In this document: piece by piece, positions 59,401 to 64,000 of the stretch
How positions within the stretch are numbered: the first letter of the stretch is position 1
Layout: each line of letters starts with the position of its first letter
Origin: Macrotis lagotis
Lineage: Eukaryota; Chordata; Mammalia; Peramelemorphia; Peramelidae
Direction: 5' to 3'
NCBI RefSeq assembly: GCF_037893015.1
Contig: NC_133658.1
Coordinates: forward strand, 287,685,719 to 287,749,718
Length of the DNA stretch: 64,000 nt
Made by a program: the position numbers and the translations under genes
Notes under the pieces: model-generated
What the model saw: the letters and a program-made list of their open reading frames with translations, nothing else
Database searches by the model: none
Told to the model about the DNA's origin: nothing

Positions 59401-60456
59401 AAACAGGAGGCAAGAGTAAACTCCCTAGCTAAAAAAGGACAAAATGACAAATATGAAAGGATATTTCTCAATTTTTGTAACTGTGATTATATATGTTTGA
59501 ATCCGGTCTTAAATTGATCGCTCAAAAGTTAAAACCCTATGCCTACATAGAAACCATTAAATGAAATGTGATGCCTTCATAAAGATTACTTTTTGAACAG
59601 TTAAGTGGAACTCAATCTCTAGCTGTGGATCATGTGAGTTTTGCTTTTACTGAAAAGTAAAGAACAGCGTGCCATTTGTGGCCCATCGTGTTTTTCCCAT
59701 CTGCCCCATCCTCGAGGCACAGGAAACTTTACAACTAAAGTTACTGAGACCGTTGAGGCAAAATAAAAAAAAAAAAAAGGTCAAAACTCTTCCTCAAAAG
59801 CAAAAGGAGCAGCCGACTCGGAGTAAACAAAGCCAGCTTCTGGGCCTGCCTTTCAGGAGCCAGCCCCAGACAATGGGAGGCGGCAGGCAGGAGTGTGGGT
59901 CTAGGGCTGGCTCCGGAGGGCTGGGGGGAGCCGGGGGCTGTGCGGGCAGAGCTCCCGGTGCTCGGAGCTCCGACTCGGGCCGCGTTCCCGGCGTCCCAGG
60001 GGCGGGGGAAGGCGGCCGGAAGCGCTGCGGAGGACGGGTGGCTCCTCAGCAGCAGGCCGGTGCCCCGGGCCCCCGCCGCCTGGGGGAGGGGCCGGACCCG
60101 GGCTTTACCTTGAGCAGGCAGCTGCTGGCCGGGGCGGGCACCGAGGTGCGGTGGATGACCAGGTCCTGGCCCGGGCTGTGCACGTCGCAGATGAGCTCCA
60201 GCACCGCGATGCTGCGGGCGGTGGACACCGACACCCGGTGGTCCTCGGACCAGGAGAGCGGCTCCAGGCCGCTGACCGGGTGCTGCAGCTTCACGGCCGG
60301 CTCCCGCCGCGCGGCCACCAGCCCGAAGCCGGCGCTGGGCCCGGCCGCCTCCTTCTCTCGCCTCTTCCCCTCGCCTTCCTCTTCCTCCTCTTCCTCCTCC
60401 TGCGGCTCTGCCTCGTCCGCCGCGGCCATCCCCCGGGACTCGTCGGGCACCGACAT
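32392..60456 (-). CDS. GTF3C4: GTF3C4 (general transcription factor IIIC subunit 4, TFIIIC90), complete gene
   Basis: TFIIIC is the six-subunit nuclear factor that binds the A and B boxes of tRNA-type promoters and recruits TFIIIB for RNA polymerase III; this subunit bridges to TFIIIB and polymerase III, and histone acetyltransferase activity has been reported for the human protein. Five coding exons (60456-60109, 44702-42888, 38783-38653, 37434-37346, 32456-32392, minus strand) join in phase to 815 codons, close to the about 820 residues of the human protein. The order is: an acidic N-terminus; a beta-propeller region (roughly residues 35-520, with motifs such as [11 protein letters not shown] and [16 protein letters not shown]); a variable acidic linker; a conserved helix around [21 protein letters not shown]; and a C-terminal cysteine/histidine zinc-binding segment ending [10 protein letters not shown]. 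All donors and acceptors are GT-AG. The gene diverges from DDX31 and converges on AK8. Confidence 0.97.
32913..33020 (+). mobile_element. tRNA-derived SINE, 5'-truncated
   Basis: Begins within the element (GGAATCAGAAAGACCTGAG...) and has a tail of A. AGTAAATAT occurs on both sides. Confidence 0.8.
33061..33214 (+). mobile_element. tRNA-derived SINE, full length
   Basis: GGGGAGACTAGGTGGCCCAG head; tail of AAATAAATAAATAA. Flanks AAATAAAGACTACTAA on both sides. Confidence 0.92.
33302..33468 (+). mobile_element. tRNA-derived SINE, full length
   Basis: GGGGCGGCTAGGTGGCGCAG head with an extra A in GGATAAAAGCACC. CTGTGATTGCT occurs on both sides. Confidence 0.92.
33480..33730 (-). mobile_element. 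MAR1-type SINE, antisense
   Basis: ATTTCAGTCATGTCTGATAG, CCATGTGGGATTTTCTTTGC, GGTTTGCCATTTCC and a reversed head (CAGTACTTTATTCACTGC). Abuts the SINE at 33302-33468. Confidence 0.85.
34151..35870 (+). pseudogene. ACTG1P: ACTG1 (cytoplasmic gamma-actin) processed pseudogene, with its whole 3' UTR
   Basis: Starts MEEEID, as in gamma- not beta-actin, and continues with damaged but clear actin segments: [13 protein letters not shown], then [34 protein letters not shown], and late pieces ALAPSTMK and ERKYS-like. There are no introns. From about 35190 the match continues into the ACTG1 3' UTR (AAATTTGCC-CGGCAAAT, then ATGAAATGGGAATAAATC), ending at AGGAAAAATAAAACTGTTGC near 35841-35862, the mRNA's own poly(A) signal region. 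Several stops and frame breaks show it is dead. It lies in GTF3C4 intron 4, antisense to that gene. No clear poly(A) tail or target duplication survives, so it is old. Confidence 0.9.
35930..36760 (+). mobile_element. Old L1 3' end in GTF3C4 intron 4
   Basis: Diverged L1 ORF2 C-terminal DNA (AGAGAAATACAAATTTAAGCAAC, TGTTGGAGGGACTGTGG, AGGTGAGGCTATGAATTGGTCC, CATATTGGAGAATGACC), then a diverged 3' region. It starts about 60 bp after the actin pseudogene's end. Confidence 0.75.
37346..37434 (-). CDS. GTF3C4: GTF3C4 coding exon 4
   Basis: Acceptor TTCTTTCAG at 37435; the exon completes the split arginine, then reads [20 protein letters not shown] and SIARHSTPE, and ends with the first base of an aspartate codon before GTGAGT. 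It is 89 bp. It supplies the third group of cysteines of the C-terminal zinc-binding segment. Confidence 0.96.
37435..38652 (-). other. GTF3C4: GTF3C4 intron 3 (1.2 kb)
   Basis: Single-copy AT-rich sequence between exons 3 and 4. I see no mobile element or coding signal in it. Confidence 0.85.
38653..38783 (-). CDS. GTF3C4: GTF3C4 coding exon 3
   Basis: Acceptor TTCTTAG, then GTACTCATTGGGCAC, reading [20 protein letters not shown] and on to CSNGHIWL, with the last two bases starting an arginine codon before a GTAAGT donor (38652). It is 131 bp. It contains the first half of the zinc-binding segment: CSLCKE, then CSNGH. The exon is too short and internal to appear as an ATG-led reading frame; it was found by matching the known protein tail. 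Confidence 0.96.
39497..39644 (+). mobile_element. tRNA-derived SINE at the 5' edge of an L1 fragment
   Basis: Full-length copy between GAATGCTTTT (39487-39496) and GACTGCTTTT (39645-39654), immediately followed by the L1 fragment at 39655. Confidence 0.92.
39655..40373 (+). mobile_element. L1 3' fragment carrying an inserted SINE
   Basis: 5'-truncated L1 with the ORF2 end (CCCTGTTTGTAGTGGCAAAG...; MEHYCS...[15 protein letters not shown]) and 3' UTR. A minus-strand tRNA-type SINE sits at 40026-40182. Copies of GAATGCTTTT lie on both outer sides (39645-39654 as GACTGCTTTT, and 40374-40383). Confidence 0.9.
40026..40182 (-). mobile_element. tRNA-derived SINE inside an L1 3' UTR, antisense
   Basis: Flanked by a perfect 15-bp duplication AATTTTGCTATCTCT (40011-40025, 40183-40197) from the L1 sequence. 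Confidence 0.95.
40713..40780 (+). mobile_element. tRNA-derived SINE, tail part only
   Basis: TGTGGCCCTGGGCAAGCCAC to the A-rich tail; the head and middle are missing. Confidence 0.85.
40865..41013 (+). mobile_element. tRNA-derived SINE with a C-rich tail
   Basis: Full-length body, but after CCTTGCAA the tail is a run of 11 C followed by AAA. Flanks AAATCTATGCAAA and AAATTTATGCAAA support a normal insertion. Confidence 0.92.
41349..41575 (-). mobile_element. MAR1-type SINE, antisense
   Basis: GTTGTTGTTTTGTTCAATTGG, GACTCTTTGTGACTC, GGTGGTTTACCATTTCC and the reversed head with CTAGCACTCTA. Confidence 0.8.
42359..42480 (+). mobile_element. tRNA-derived SINE, 5'-truncated
   Basis: Starts AATAGAGCACCAGCCCTGG; the first 25 or so bases of the head are missing and one short piece (CAGACACTTAA) is shortened. 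Confidence 0.88.
42888..44702 (-). CDS. GTF3C4: GTF3C4 coding exon 2, large exon (605 codons)
   Basis: The acceptor CCCCTCCTCAG is read on the minus strand just above 44702; the frame starts [15 protein letters not shown] and continues through [10 protein letters not shown] to DDRTAR at 42888, where a GTAGGT donor follows. It is 1,815 bp, phase 0 at both ends, and open throughout. It carries almost all of the propeller plus the linker. The linker (roughly 43060-43240) is the only part that differs much from placental sequences: it is rich in E, Q and S ([13 protein letters not shown]...). Reading past the donor adds only V-G-V-N before a stop, so the splice is required. Confidence 0.97.
47406..47564 (-). 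mobile_element. tRNA-derived SINE inside the L2 remnant, antisense
   Basis: Flanked by TGAAAAAGCATTCTT (47391-47405) and TGAAAAGGCATTCTT (47565-47579). Confidence 0.93.
47935..49840 (+). mobile_element. Older L1 5' end: 5' UTR and ORF1 (host of the 48901-49578 insertion)
   Basis: 47935-48354 is L1 5' UTR-like text (AATGGAGTGAAACAATTTTCC..., GCAAACCTCAACTTCAACC). ORF1 starts at 48355 ([16 protein letters not shown]), has a coiled coil ([20 protein letters not shown]) and is broken at about 48678. After the inserted L1 fragment it resumes (CTAGACATCATATTTCAAGAAATTATCAAGG) to about 49840. ORF2 is absent. Confidence 0.85.
48901..49578 (+). mobile_element. Young 5'-truncated L1 3' end inside an older L1
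   Basis: Begins in the ORF2 end (LGL-like AATACCACTACCGGGTC...), reads [20 protein letters not shown] then the [15 protein letters not shown] block, and finishes with the 3' UTR and A-rich tail. It is flanked by a perfect 18-bp duplication AAGAATTATTGAACTACC (48883-48900 and 49579-49596), which belongs to ORF1 of the host L1. Confidence 0.93.
52275..52453 (+). mobile_element. tRNA-derived SINE, full length
   Basis: GTAGCTAGGCGGTGCAAGGG head; long tail of A with C. Flanks ATCATTAAAGGTC and ACCATTAAAGGCC. Confidence 0.9.
53060..53215 (+). mobile_element. MAR1-type SINE, 5'-truncated
   Basis: CTCAGACACTTACTAGCTGTG, TCTATAAAATGAGCTAG, AAACCACTCCGGTGTCTTTGC and ACTGACAACAACTGAATAG. Confidence 0.8.
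55140..55740 (-). mobile_element. L2-type LINE 3' end, antisense
   Basis: AAGCACCTACTGTGTGCCAGGAAC...GTCTCTGCCTCCAAGAAAGTCAC is the reverse complement of the L2 3' end; the stretch from 55560 onward (TTATTTGGGACTTGAAGGAAG) is the part just inside it. It splits the plus-strand L2 at 54030-56470. Confidence 0.7.
55745..56100 (-). mobile_element. LINE 3' end, antisense (probably an older L1 subfamily)
   Basis: TTTTATTCCTTCCCATTACATG...TTCCTTCTCTTTCCC...TTGAGAAGGCAAGC resembles the antisense 3' UTR of an older marsupial LINE family. The family name is uncertain. Confidence 0.45.
57245..58400 (-). mobile_element. L2-type LINE remnant, antisense
   Basis: The 3' end lies at 57245 (GAAGCATTTATTAAACTTCTACCATGAGCC). 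The higher coordinates carry degraded antisense text of the L2 3' half (AGGAAAGGTTTTTTGAAGAAG, GACCAATTTAGTGGCTAGC, AATGAGTTTGATTCTGAATTG). No open frame of note. Confidence 0.7.
60109..60456 (-). CDS. GTF3C4: GTF3C4 coding exon 1 (116 codons)
   Basis: This exon encodes [19 protein letters not shown], a run of glutamates, then the conserved REPAVKL...[32 protein letters not shown]...[14 protein letters not shown]...CLLK. It ends AAG|GTAAAG at 60109/60108, intron phase 0. I chose the ATG at 60456-60454 because it gives an N-terminus of nearly the human length (116 against about 123 residues for this exon). A second in-frame ATG at 60429 has a stronger initiation context (G at -3, G at +4), and a third at 60687 would add a low-complexity glycine-rich leader that I consider untranslated. 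The start is therefore probable, not certain. GC-rich, inside the CpG island. Confidence 0.93.
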
Positions 60457-60602
60457 CTTCCCTGTGGCGGCAAGGCCCGAGCCGGGACGCGCCAACCGCC
60501 GCCGCCGCCGCCGTCCGCTCTCCTCCCCGCCTCCTCCTCCTCCTCCTCCTCTTCCCGGCTCCCCGCGGTCCGGAGCGCCGCCGAGCCAGGGAGGACCCCG
60601 CC

Positions 60603-60615
60603 GTTGCCTAGCAAC
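60603..60615. promoter_or_regulatory. Palindromic RFX X-box motif (GTTGCCTAGCAAC)
   Basis: Two perfect inverted half-sites, GTTGC and GCAAC, with a three-base centre, which is the RFX-family consensus. It lies about 150 bp upstream of the GTF3C4 ATG in the shared promoter. Motif match is direct; binding is inference. Confidence 0.65.
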
Positions 60616-60660
60616 CAAACCCGGGCCTAGGCGTCTAAGCCACTGCCTGCTCAGAATGTG

Positions 60661-60677
60661 CCCCCCCCCCCCCCCCC
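60661..60677. repeat. C17 homopolymer in the promoter
   Basis: Seventeen consecutive C (G on the GTF3C4 strand), in the GTF3C4 5' leader or promoter. Such runs vary in length and may be mis-sized in an assembly. Confidence 0.9.
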
Positions 60678-61199
60678 ATTCTTCCAAACTAGCCTAGGCC
60701 GGGCACACTTTCTCGGGGATCGTGCGTGTTAGGGCCTGGACGGGGAACTCAGTCTGCTGTCCCTCTTCCCGCACTCGGGGACCACTCCTCCAGCCAAGCT
60801 GCGTGCTGCTGGGGCACCCCATCCTCCAGCCGGCCTCCCTCTTATCGCAGGACGCGGGCCGCTCTGCAGGCATCGTCCCTCGCGTGGGGTCGCTATTCCT
60901 GACTGGGATGGGGGGAGGGCTCCGCGTGTGCGTGTTTCTGCCAGCCGGCCCCTCTCGGCCGGTGAGAAAGGATCCCCCAACGCCAGGGCGCAGGCTCCCC
61001 CCGGCCCGTCCTCCCCCTCCCCGGGGAGGCTTCTCCGCCCCGCGACGCCCTCCGAGGCGGCGGCGCGGCTACGGCGGGGTCCTTCCTGCCCCACGTGCGG
61101 CCCCGCGGCGCTCGGAGCCCGACTGCCCGCAAGTGGGCACCTGCGGCCGCCCCCCGGCCCGCCCGCCCAGCCCAGCCCCCACGCCGCTCCGGACCCGCC

Positions 61200-61313
61200 A
61201 TGGCCGCCGAGGAGGGATTACTTCTCAACATTTCCGAGGACTGGACCCCCCCGGGCTCTGGCCAGGCAGAGCGCAAGAAGTTCCCTGGATGCTCCCGAGC
61301 CCGGCAGAGGCGG
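61200..61313 (+). CDS. DDX31: DDX31 first coding exon (38 codons); gene continues beyond the window
   Basis: DDX31 is a nucleolar DEAD-box RNA helicase involved in ribosome biogenesis. The ATG at 61200 sits in a good initiation context (CCGCCATGG) inside the CpG island and reads MAAEEGLLLNISEDWTPPGS, then GQAERKKFPGCSRARQRR, ending CGG|GTAAGG at 61313. None of the helicase motifs fall in this exon, so the protein itself is only weakly diagnostic: the MAA-acidic-G-x-L opening and basic end resemble the human N-terminus I recall. The call rests mainly on position, since DDX31 lies head-to-head with GTF3C4 in other mammals. I found no second coding exon by 64000. Confidence 0.75.
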
Positions 61314-64000
61314 GTAAGGCCTGGCTTGGGCGCCGAGGTGGCGGCCCCAAGTGACCTGGATTCCGTCCGGCGGTGCCCCCCCAGACCACCCCCAGCTCCT
61401 TTCCCCGGGCGTTATAGTGGAAACAACCCTGGTCCTAGAGTTAAAAGGAACAGATTTGCTCCTAATGCTCACAACCCTTGGCGACCTTAGGCAAATCGAT
61501 CCTCCTGCCTGTGACTCAGTTTCCTCATCTGTAAAATAAGGGGTTTGGGTTGCATAACCTCTGAGGTCCCTTCAAGTTCTTAGATTTATTGTGATCCTTA
61601 TTATAAGTCACCTTCGTGGTGTTACCCCCCAAAATGTAGATCTCAGCTGCCTATTTGTAAAACCGGGCTTTATTGAAAGGGTTGTAAAACGATGGGATGT
61701 AAGAGTTGAAAAGGCTCTTATCCACCTTCTAGTCTGTTTTCTTTTGCAGATGAAGAAACTAAGGATTTTTGAAGGACAAGGTTTTATAGTGGAAGTCAAC
61801 ATTAAAACCCCCTGCCTTTTAACACCCCAGGCCATTTCTCTGTCCTGACTTTTAGGAATCATCAGCCATCAGTTATATATGCAAGATAGCTTGAGATTGG
61901 TTTACATTATGTTAAAGCTGGAAATTGTTTGGTCATACCTTTCATTTTATAGATGGGGAATCTTAGGACAAAAATGAGAAATGTGACATAGTCAGAAGGG
62001 GAAAAGTAAGGACTTGAACCCATTTCTGAATCAAATATAGAGTTCTTCCTCTCTACCATTCCCATGTAAGGAGCTTCAAACCTGAAGTCTTTCTCTTCTA
62101 CTACTGATCTCCGGTTTGCTTTTTGTGTAATTTTTTTTTAATTAAAGATTTTATTTATTTTGAGTTTTATAATTTTTCCCGCAATTTTACTTGCCTCCCC
62201 TCCCCACAGAAGGCCATTTGTCAGTCTTTACATTGTTTCCATGTTGTACATTGATCCAAATTGAGTGTGATGAGAGAGAAATCATATCCTTAAGTAAGAA
62301 ACATAAAGCATAAGAGATAACAAGATCAAACAATAAGATATCAGGGGGTTTTCCTTAAATTAAAGGGAATAGTCTTTGAACTTTGTTCAAACTCCACAGT
62401 GCTTTCTCTGGATACAGATGGTATTCTCCATTGCAGAGAGCCCCAAATTGTCCCTGATGGTTGCACTGATGAAATGAGTATGTCCATCGAGGTTGATCAT
62501 CACCCCCATGTTGCTGTTAGGGTGTACAGTGTTTTTCTGGTTCTGCTCATCTCACTCAGTATCAGTTCATGCAAATCCTTCCAGGCTTCCCTGAATTACC
62601 ATGCCTCCTGGTTTCTAATAGAACAACAGTGTTCCATGACTGTGTAAGTAATTTTGAAACCACTTCTGTCCCGGTTTCTCCATTTGTAAAAATGTGTTGA
62701 TATTATTTTGTAGATTATGCACTTTTGTGTGACCTAGTTTCATGAATTCATTTTTAAAGTGTTTCTTTTCAATTAGTCAGCAAAACTTAGTGCTTACTCT
62801 GTGTCTGACTTTACTCAGCACAGAGATACAAATATTTGAGAAATGCACAAAGTACCAAGTATTGTTGCAGATAAGGGAAGATTGTCCACTTGGCAAAATG
62901 AGGCCAATTTAGAGGGCATTCATTGTCCTTGGTCATAAAGTGAGCAAAGTCACTTAACCATCCTGGCCTCATATTCCTCACTTAAAAATGAAGTTGAAAC
63001 TAAATTTCCAATGTCCCTTTCAGTCCTAAGCATCAATAATTTCTAATAGGTTAGTAGATCAGGGAATACTGAAGTTAAAATAAATCTTGATTTTAGCAAA
63101 GTAGTTGAGAGATATCCCATAATAAGTTGATACTGATAAGATGATAAAATATATCCTGAATTATTCTGAAACTCTTGCTCAAAGATATGTAGCATTTTAC
63201 CAAGTGCTTTCCTCATAATATACTGCTTTCTTGATCCCTGGGTTGTTTGTTCTCTCTCTCTGTCCCCAAATAATCAAATAAAAACTTTATTAGTAGAATG
63301 TGAATCCCTTAAAGGAAGGAATTATTTTTTGTTTTGAATGTTATTCCTAGTACAGTGTCTGACATGTAATTGATTCTTATTAAGCTGCTTTTTGAACTAG
63401 ATTGGCAGTAGAAGAGCTGGATTCTATCAGGAGCTCCCATTGTGACATTGGGCAAGTCACTTTACTCCTCTTATGTTGGTCTCAGTTTACTCATTTATAA
63501 TGTGAGGAAATTGGACTAGATTATCTCTAAATTCCCTTATAGCTCTAATAATCTGTATTTCTCTGACCTTATTTTAAAACTTAGTTTGTGTGGTTTTATA
63601 AATTGGTCTGCTGAGATACACACCTGACATTTATACTAGATTCCTGGCTTGCAATGTGCTTACCTATATTATTTTATTTGACTATTAGAATTACACTGTC
63701 AGTGGGTGTTATTATTCTGTTTTACAGATGAAGAAAGTGAGATTGAGAGGTTAAGTATCTTGCCCAGGGTACAAAGTTATAAGTGATTGAATCAGGATTT
63801 GAAGTCAAGTCCAGCAACTCATGCTACCTAAATGTCTCAGGATATCACATTTTAATGTTTGCAAATCTCTATAAATTATCTCACTTGATCTTCACTATAG
63901 CAATGTGAGATAATTAAGTCAATAATTAAAGTATCCATTCATTCACAAAGAATTTATTTAGTGTATATACATTGTGGTACTGGAAGTACAAAGACAAAAA
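61314..64000 (+). other. DDX31: DDX31 intron 1 (partial)
   Basis: After the GC-rich first 100 bp, this stretch is MIR-like SINEs in both orientations (61415-61585 plus; 61600-61850, 61890-62060 and 63650-63840 minus; 63390-63560 plus), an antisense L1 3' end (62128-62642) and an L2 3' tail (about 63300-63385). Otherwise single-copy. Confidence 0.7.
62128..62642 (-). mobile_element. L1 3' end in DDX31 intron 1, antisense
   Basis: The reverse complement reads the ORF2 end (GTCATGGAACACTGTTGTTC..., CCAGGAGGCATGG) into the 3' UTR (CTCAATTTGGATCAATGTACAAC) with an A-rich tail at 62128. TGTGTAATTTT and TGTGTAAGTAATTTT at the two sides may be a damaged target duplication. Confidence 0.85.

Larger units (their letters stand above)
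44703..60108 (-). other. GTF3C4: GTF3C4 intron 1 (15.4 kb)
   Basis: No coding sequence was seen. About 47-51 kb is a stack of LINEs nested in one another, 54-58.4 kb is mostly L2 in both orientations, and the rest is single-copy AT-rich DNA with scattered MIR-like pieces (about 45900-46050, 53300-53480, 58720-58880) and L2 tails (45590-45850, 58965-59050). 51450-52270, 53480-54030, 56470-57240 and 59050-59650 show nothing I can name. Confidence 0.85.
60457..61199. promoter_or_regulatory. Divergent GTF3C4/DDX31 promoter
   Basis: Only 743 bp separate the two start codons, which point away from each other. The interval is very GC- and CpG-rich and has no obvious TATA box at a fitting distance from either gene, which is typical of a housekeeping bidirectional promoter. 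It also holds an X-box motif (60603-60615), a C17 run (60661-60677) and (CCG/CTCCTC)n tracts near 60500-60555. Start sites cannot be placed from sequence. Confidence 0.8.
59860..61410. promoter_or_regulatory. CpG island over GTF3C4 exon 1 and DDX31 exon 1
   Basis: Base composition changes sharply from AT-rich flanks to GC-rich DNA with dense CpG, then back again just past the DDX31 donor. It is the only such island in the window. Confidence 0.9.

Noticed and set aside
60457-60687. Upstream in-frame extension of GTF3C4 from an ATG at 60687
   Set aside because: It would add 77 residues of glycine- and arginine-rich sequence not present in the GTF3C4 proteins I know; more likely 5' UTR or promoter.
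59669-60697. 342-codon plus-strand frame over the CpG island
   Set aside because: A proline/serine/arginine-rich shadow on the opposite strand of GTF3C4 exon 1; GC-rich DNA has few stops. The minus strand carries the conserved protein.
60722-61354. Long overlapping frames upstream of and across DDX31 exon 1
   Set aside because: Low-complexity P/R/A-rich translations of the CpG island with no family resemblance.
1-64000. CRISPR arrays, operons, phage or bacterial defence systems
   Set aside because: This is vertebrate nuclear DNA; the only regular repeats are microsatellites and dispersed retrotransposons.

Overview
The window is nuclear DNA of a marsupial, most likely an Australian (dasyurid-like) species. 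The main evidence is the roughly 150-bp tRNA-derived SINE that recurs in more than a dozen full-length or partial copies (GGGGCGGCTAGGTGGCGCAG... to a TTGCAAAAA tail), together with older MAR1-type SINEs, MIR-like CORE-SINEs, marsupial L1 3' ends, and old L2 and CR1/L3 LINEs. Host coding exons are split by canonical GT-AG introns.

Three host genes are recognisable in the order AK8 - GTF3C4 - DDX31, which matches the order and orientation I know for human chromosome 9q34. AK8 (plus strand) contributes its last two coding exons at 6052-6132 and 7660-7900. GTF3C4, the 90-kDa TFIIIC subunit, lies complete on the minus strand: five coding exons between 60456 (ATG) and 32392 (stop) give a predicted 815-residue protein with all splice sites canonical. 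DDX31 (plus) starts at 61200, and only its first coding exon (61200-61313) is in the window. AK8 and GTF3C4 converge tail to tail; GTF3C4 and DDX31 diverge from one CpG island (about 59.86-61.4 kb) whose 743 bp between start codons act as a shared promoter and carry a palindromic RFX X-box motif.

Region by region: 1-6051 is AK8 intron; 6052-8010 is the AK8 3' end with one intron; 8010 to about 22.5 kb is intergenic and full of LINE and SINE fossils, including an almost complete 5' half of an L1 joined straight to its 3' UTR (15061-17949). About 22.5-32.4 kb may be a very long GTF3C4 3' UTR, or partly intergenic. 32.4-60.5 kb is GTF3C4, with a gamma-actin (ACTG1) processed pseudogene antisense in intron 4 and a four-deep nest of LINEs in intron 1. 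61.3-64 kb is the first DDX31 intron.

I found no bacterial-type system, CRISPR array, or clearly new gene family. What deserves a second look is the retrotransposon archaeology (nested insertions, a target site used twice, an internally deleted L1), the divergent promoter with its X-box, the possible long 3' UTR, and two repeat-free, CpG-retaining blocks that could be conserved regulatory elements.
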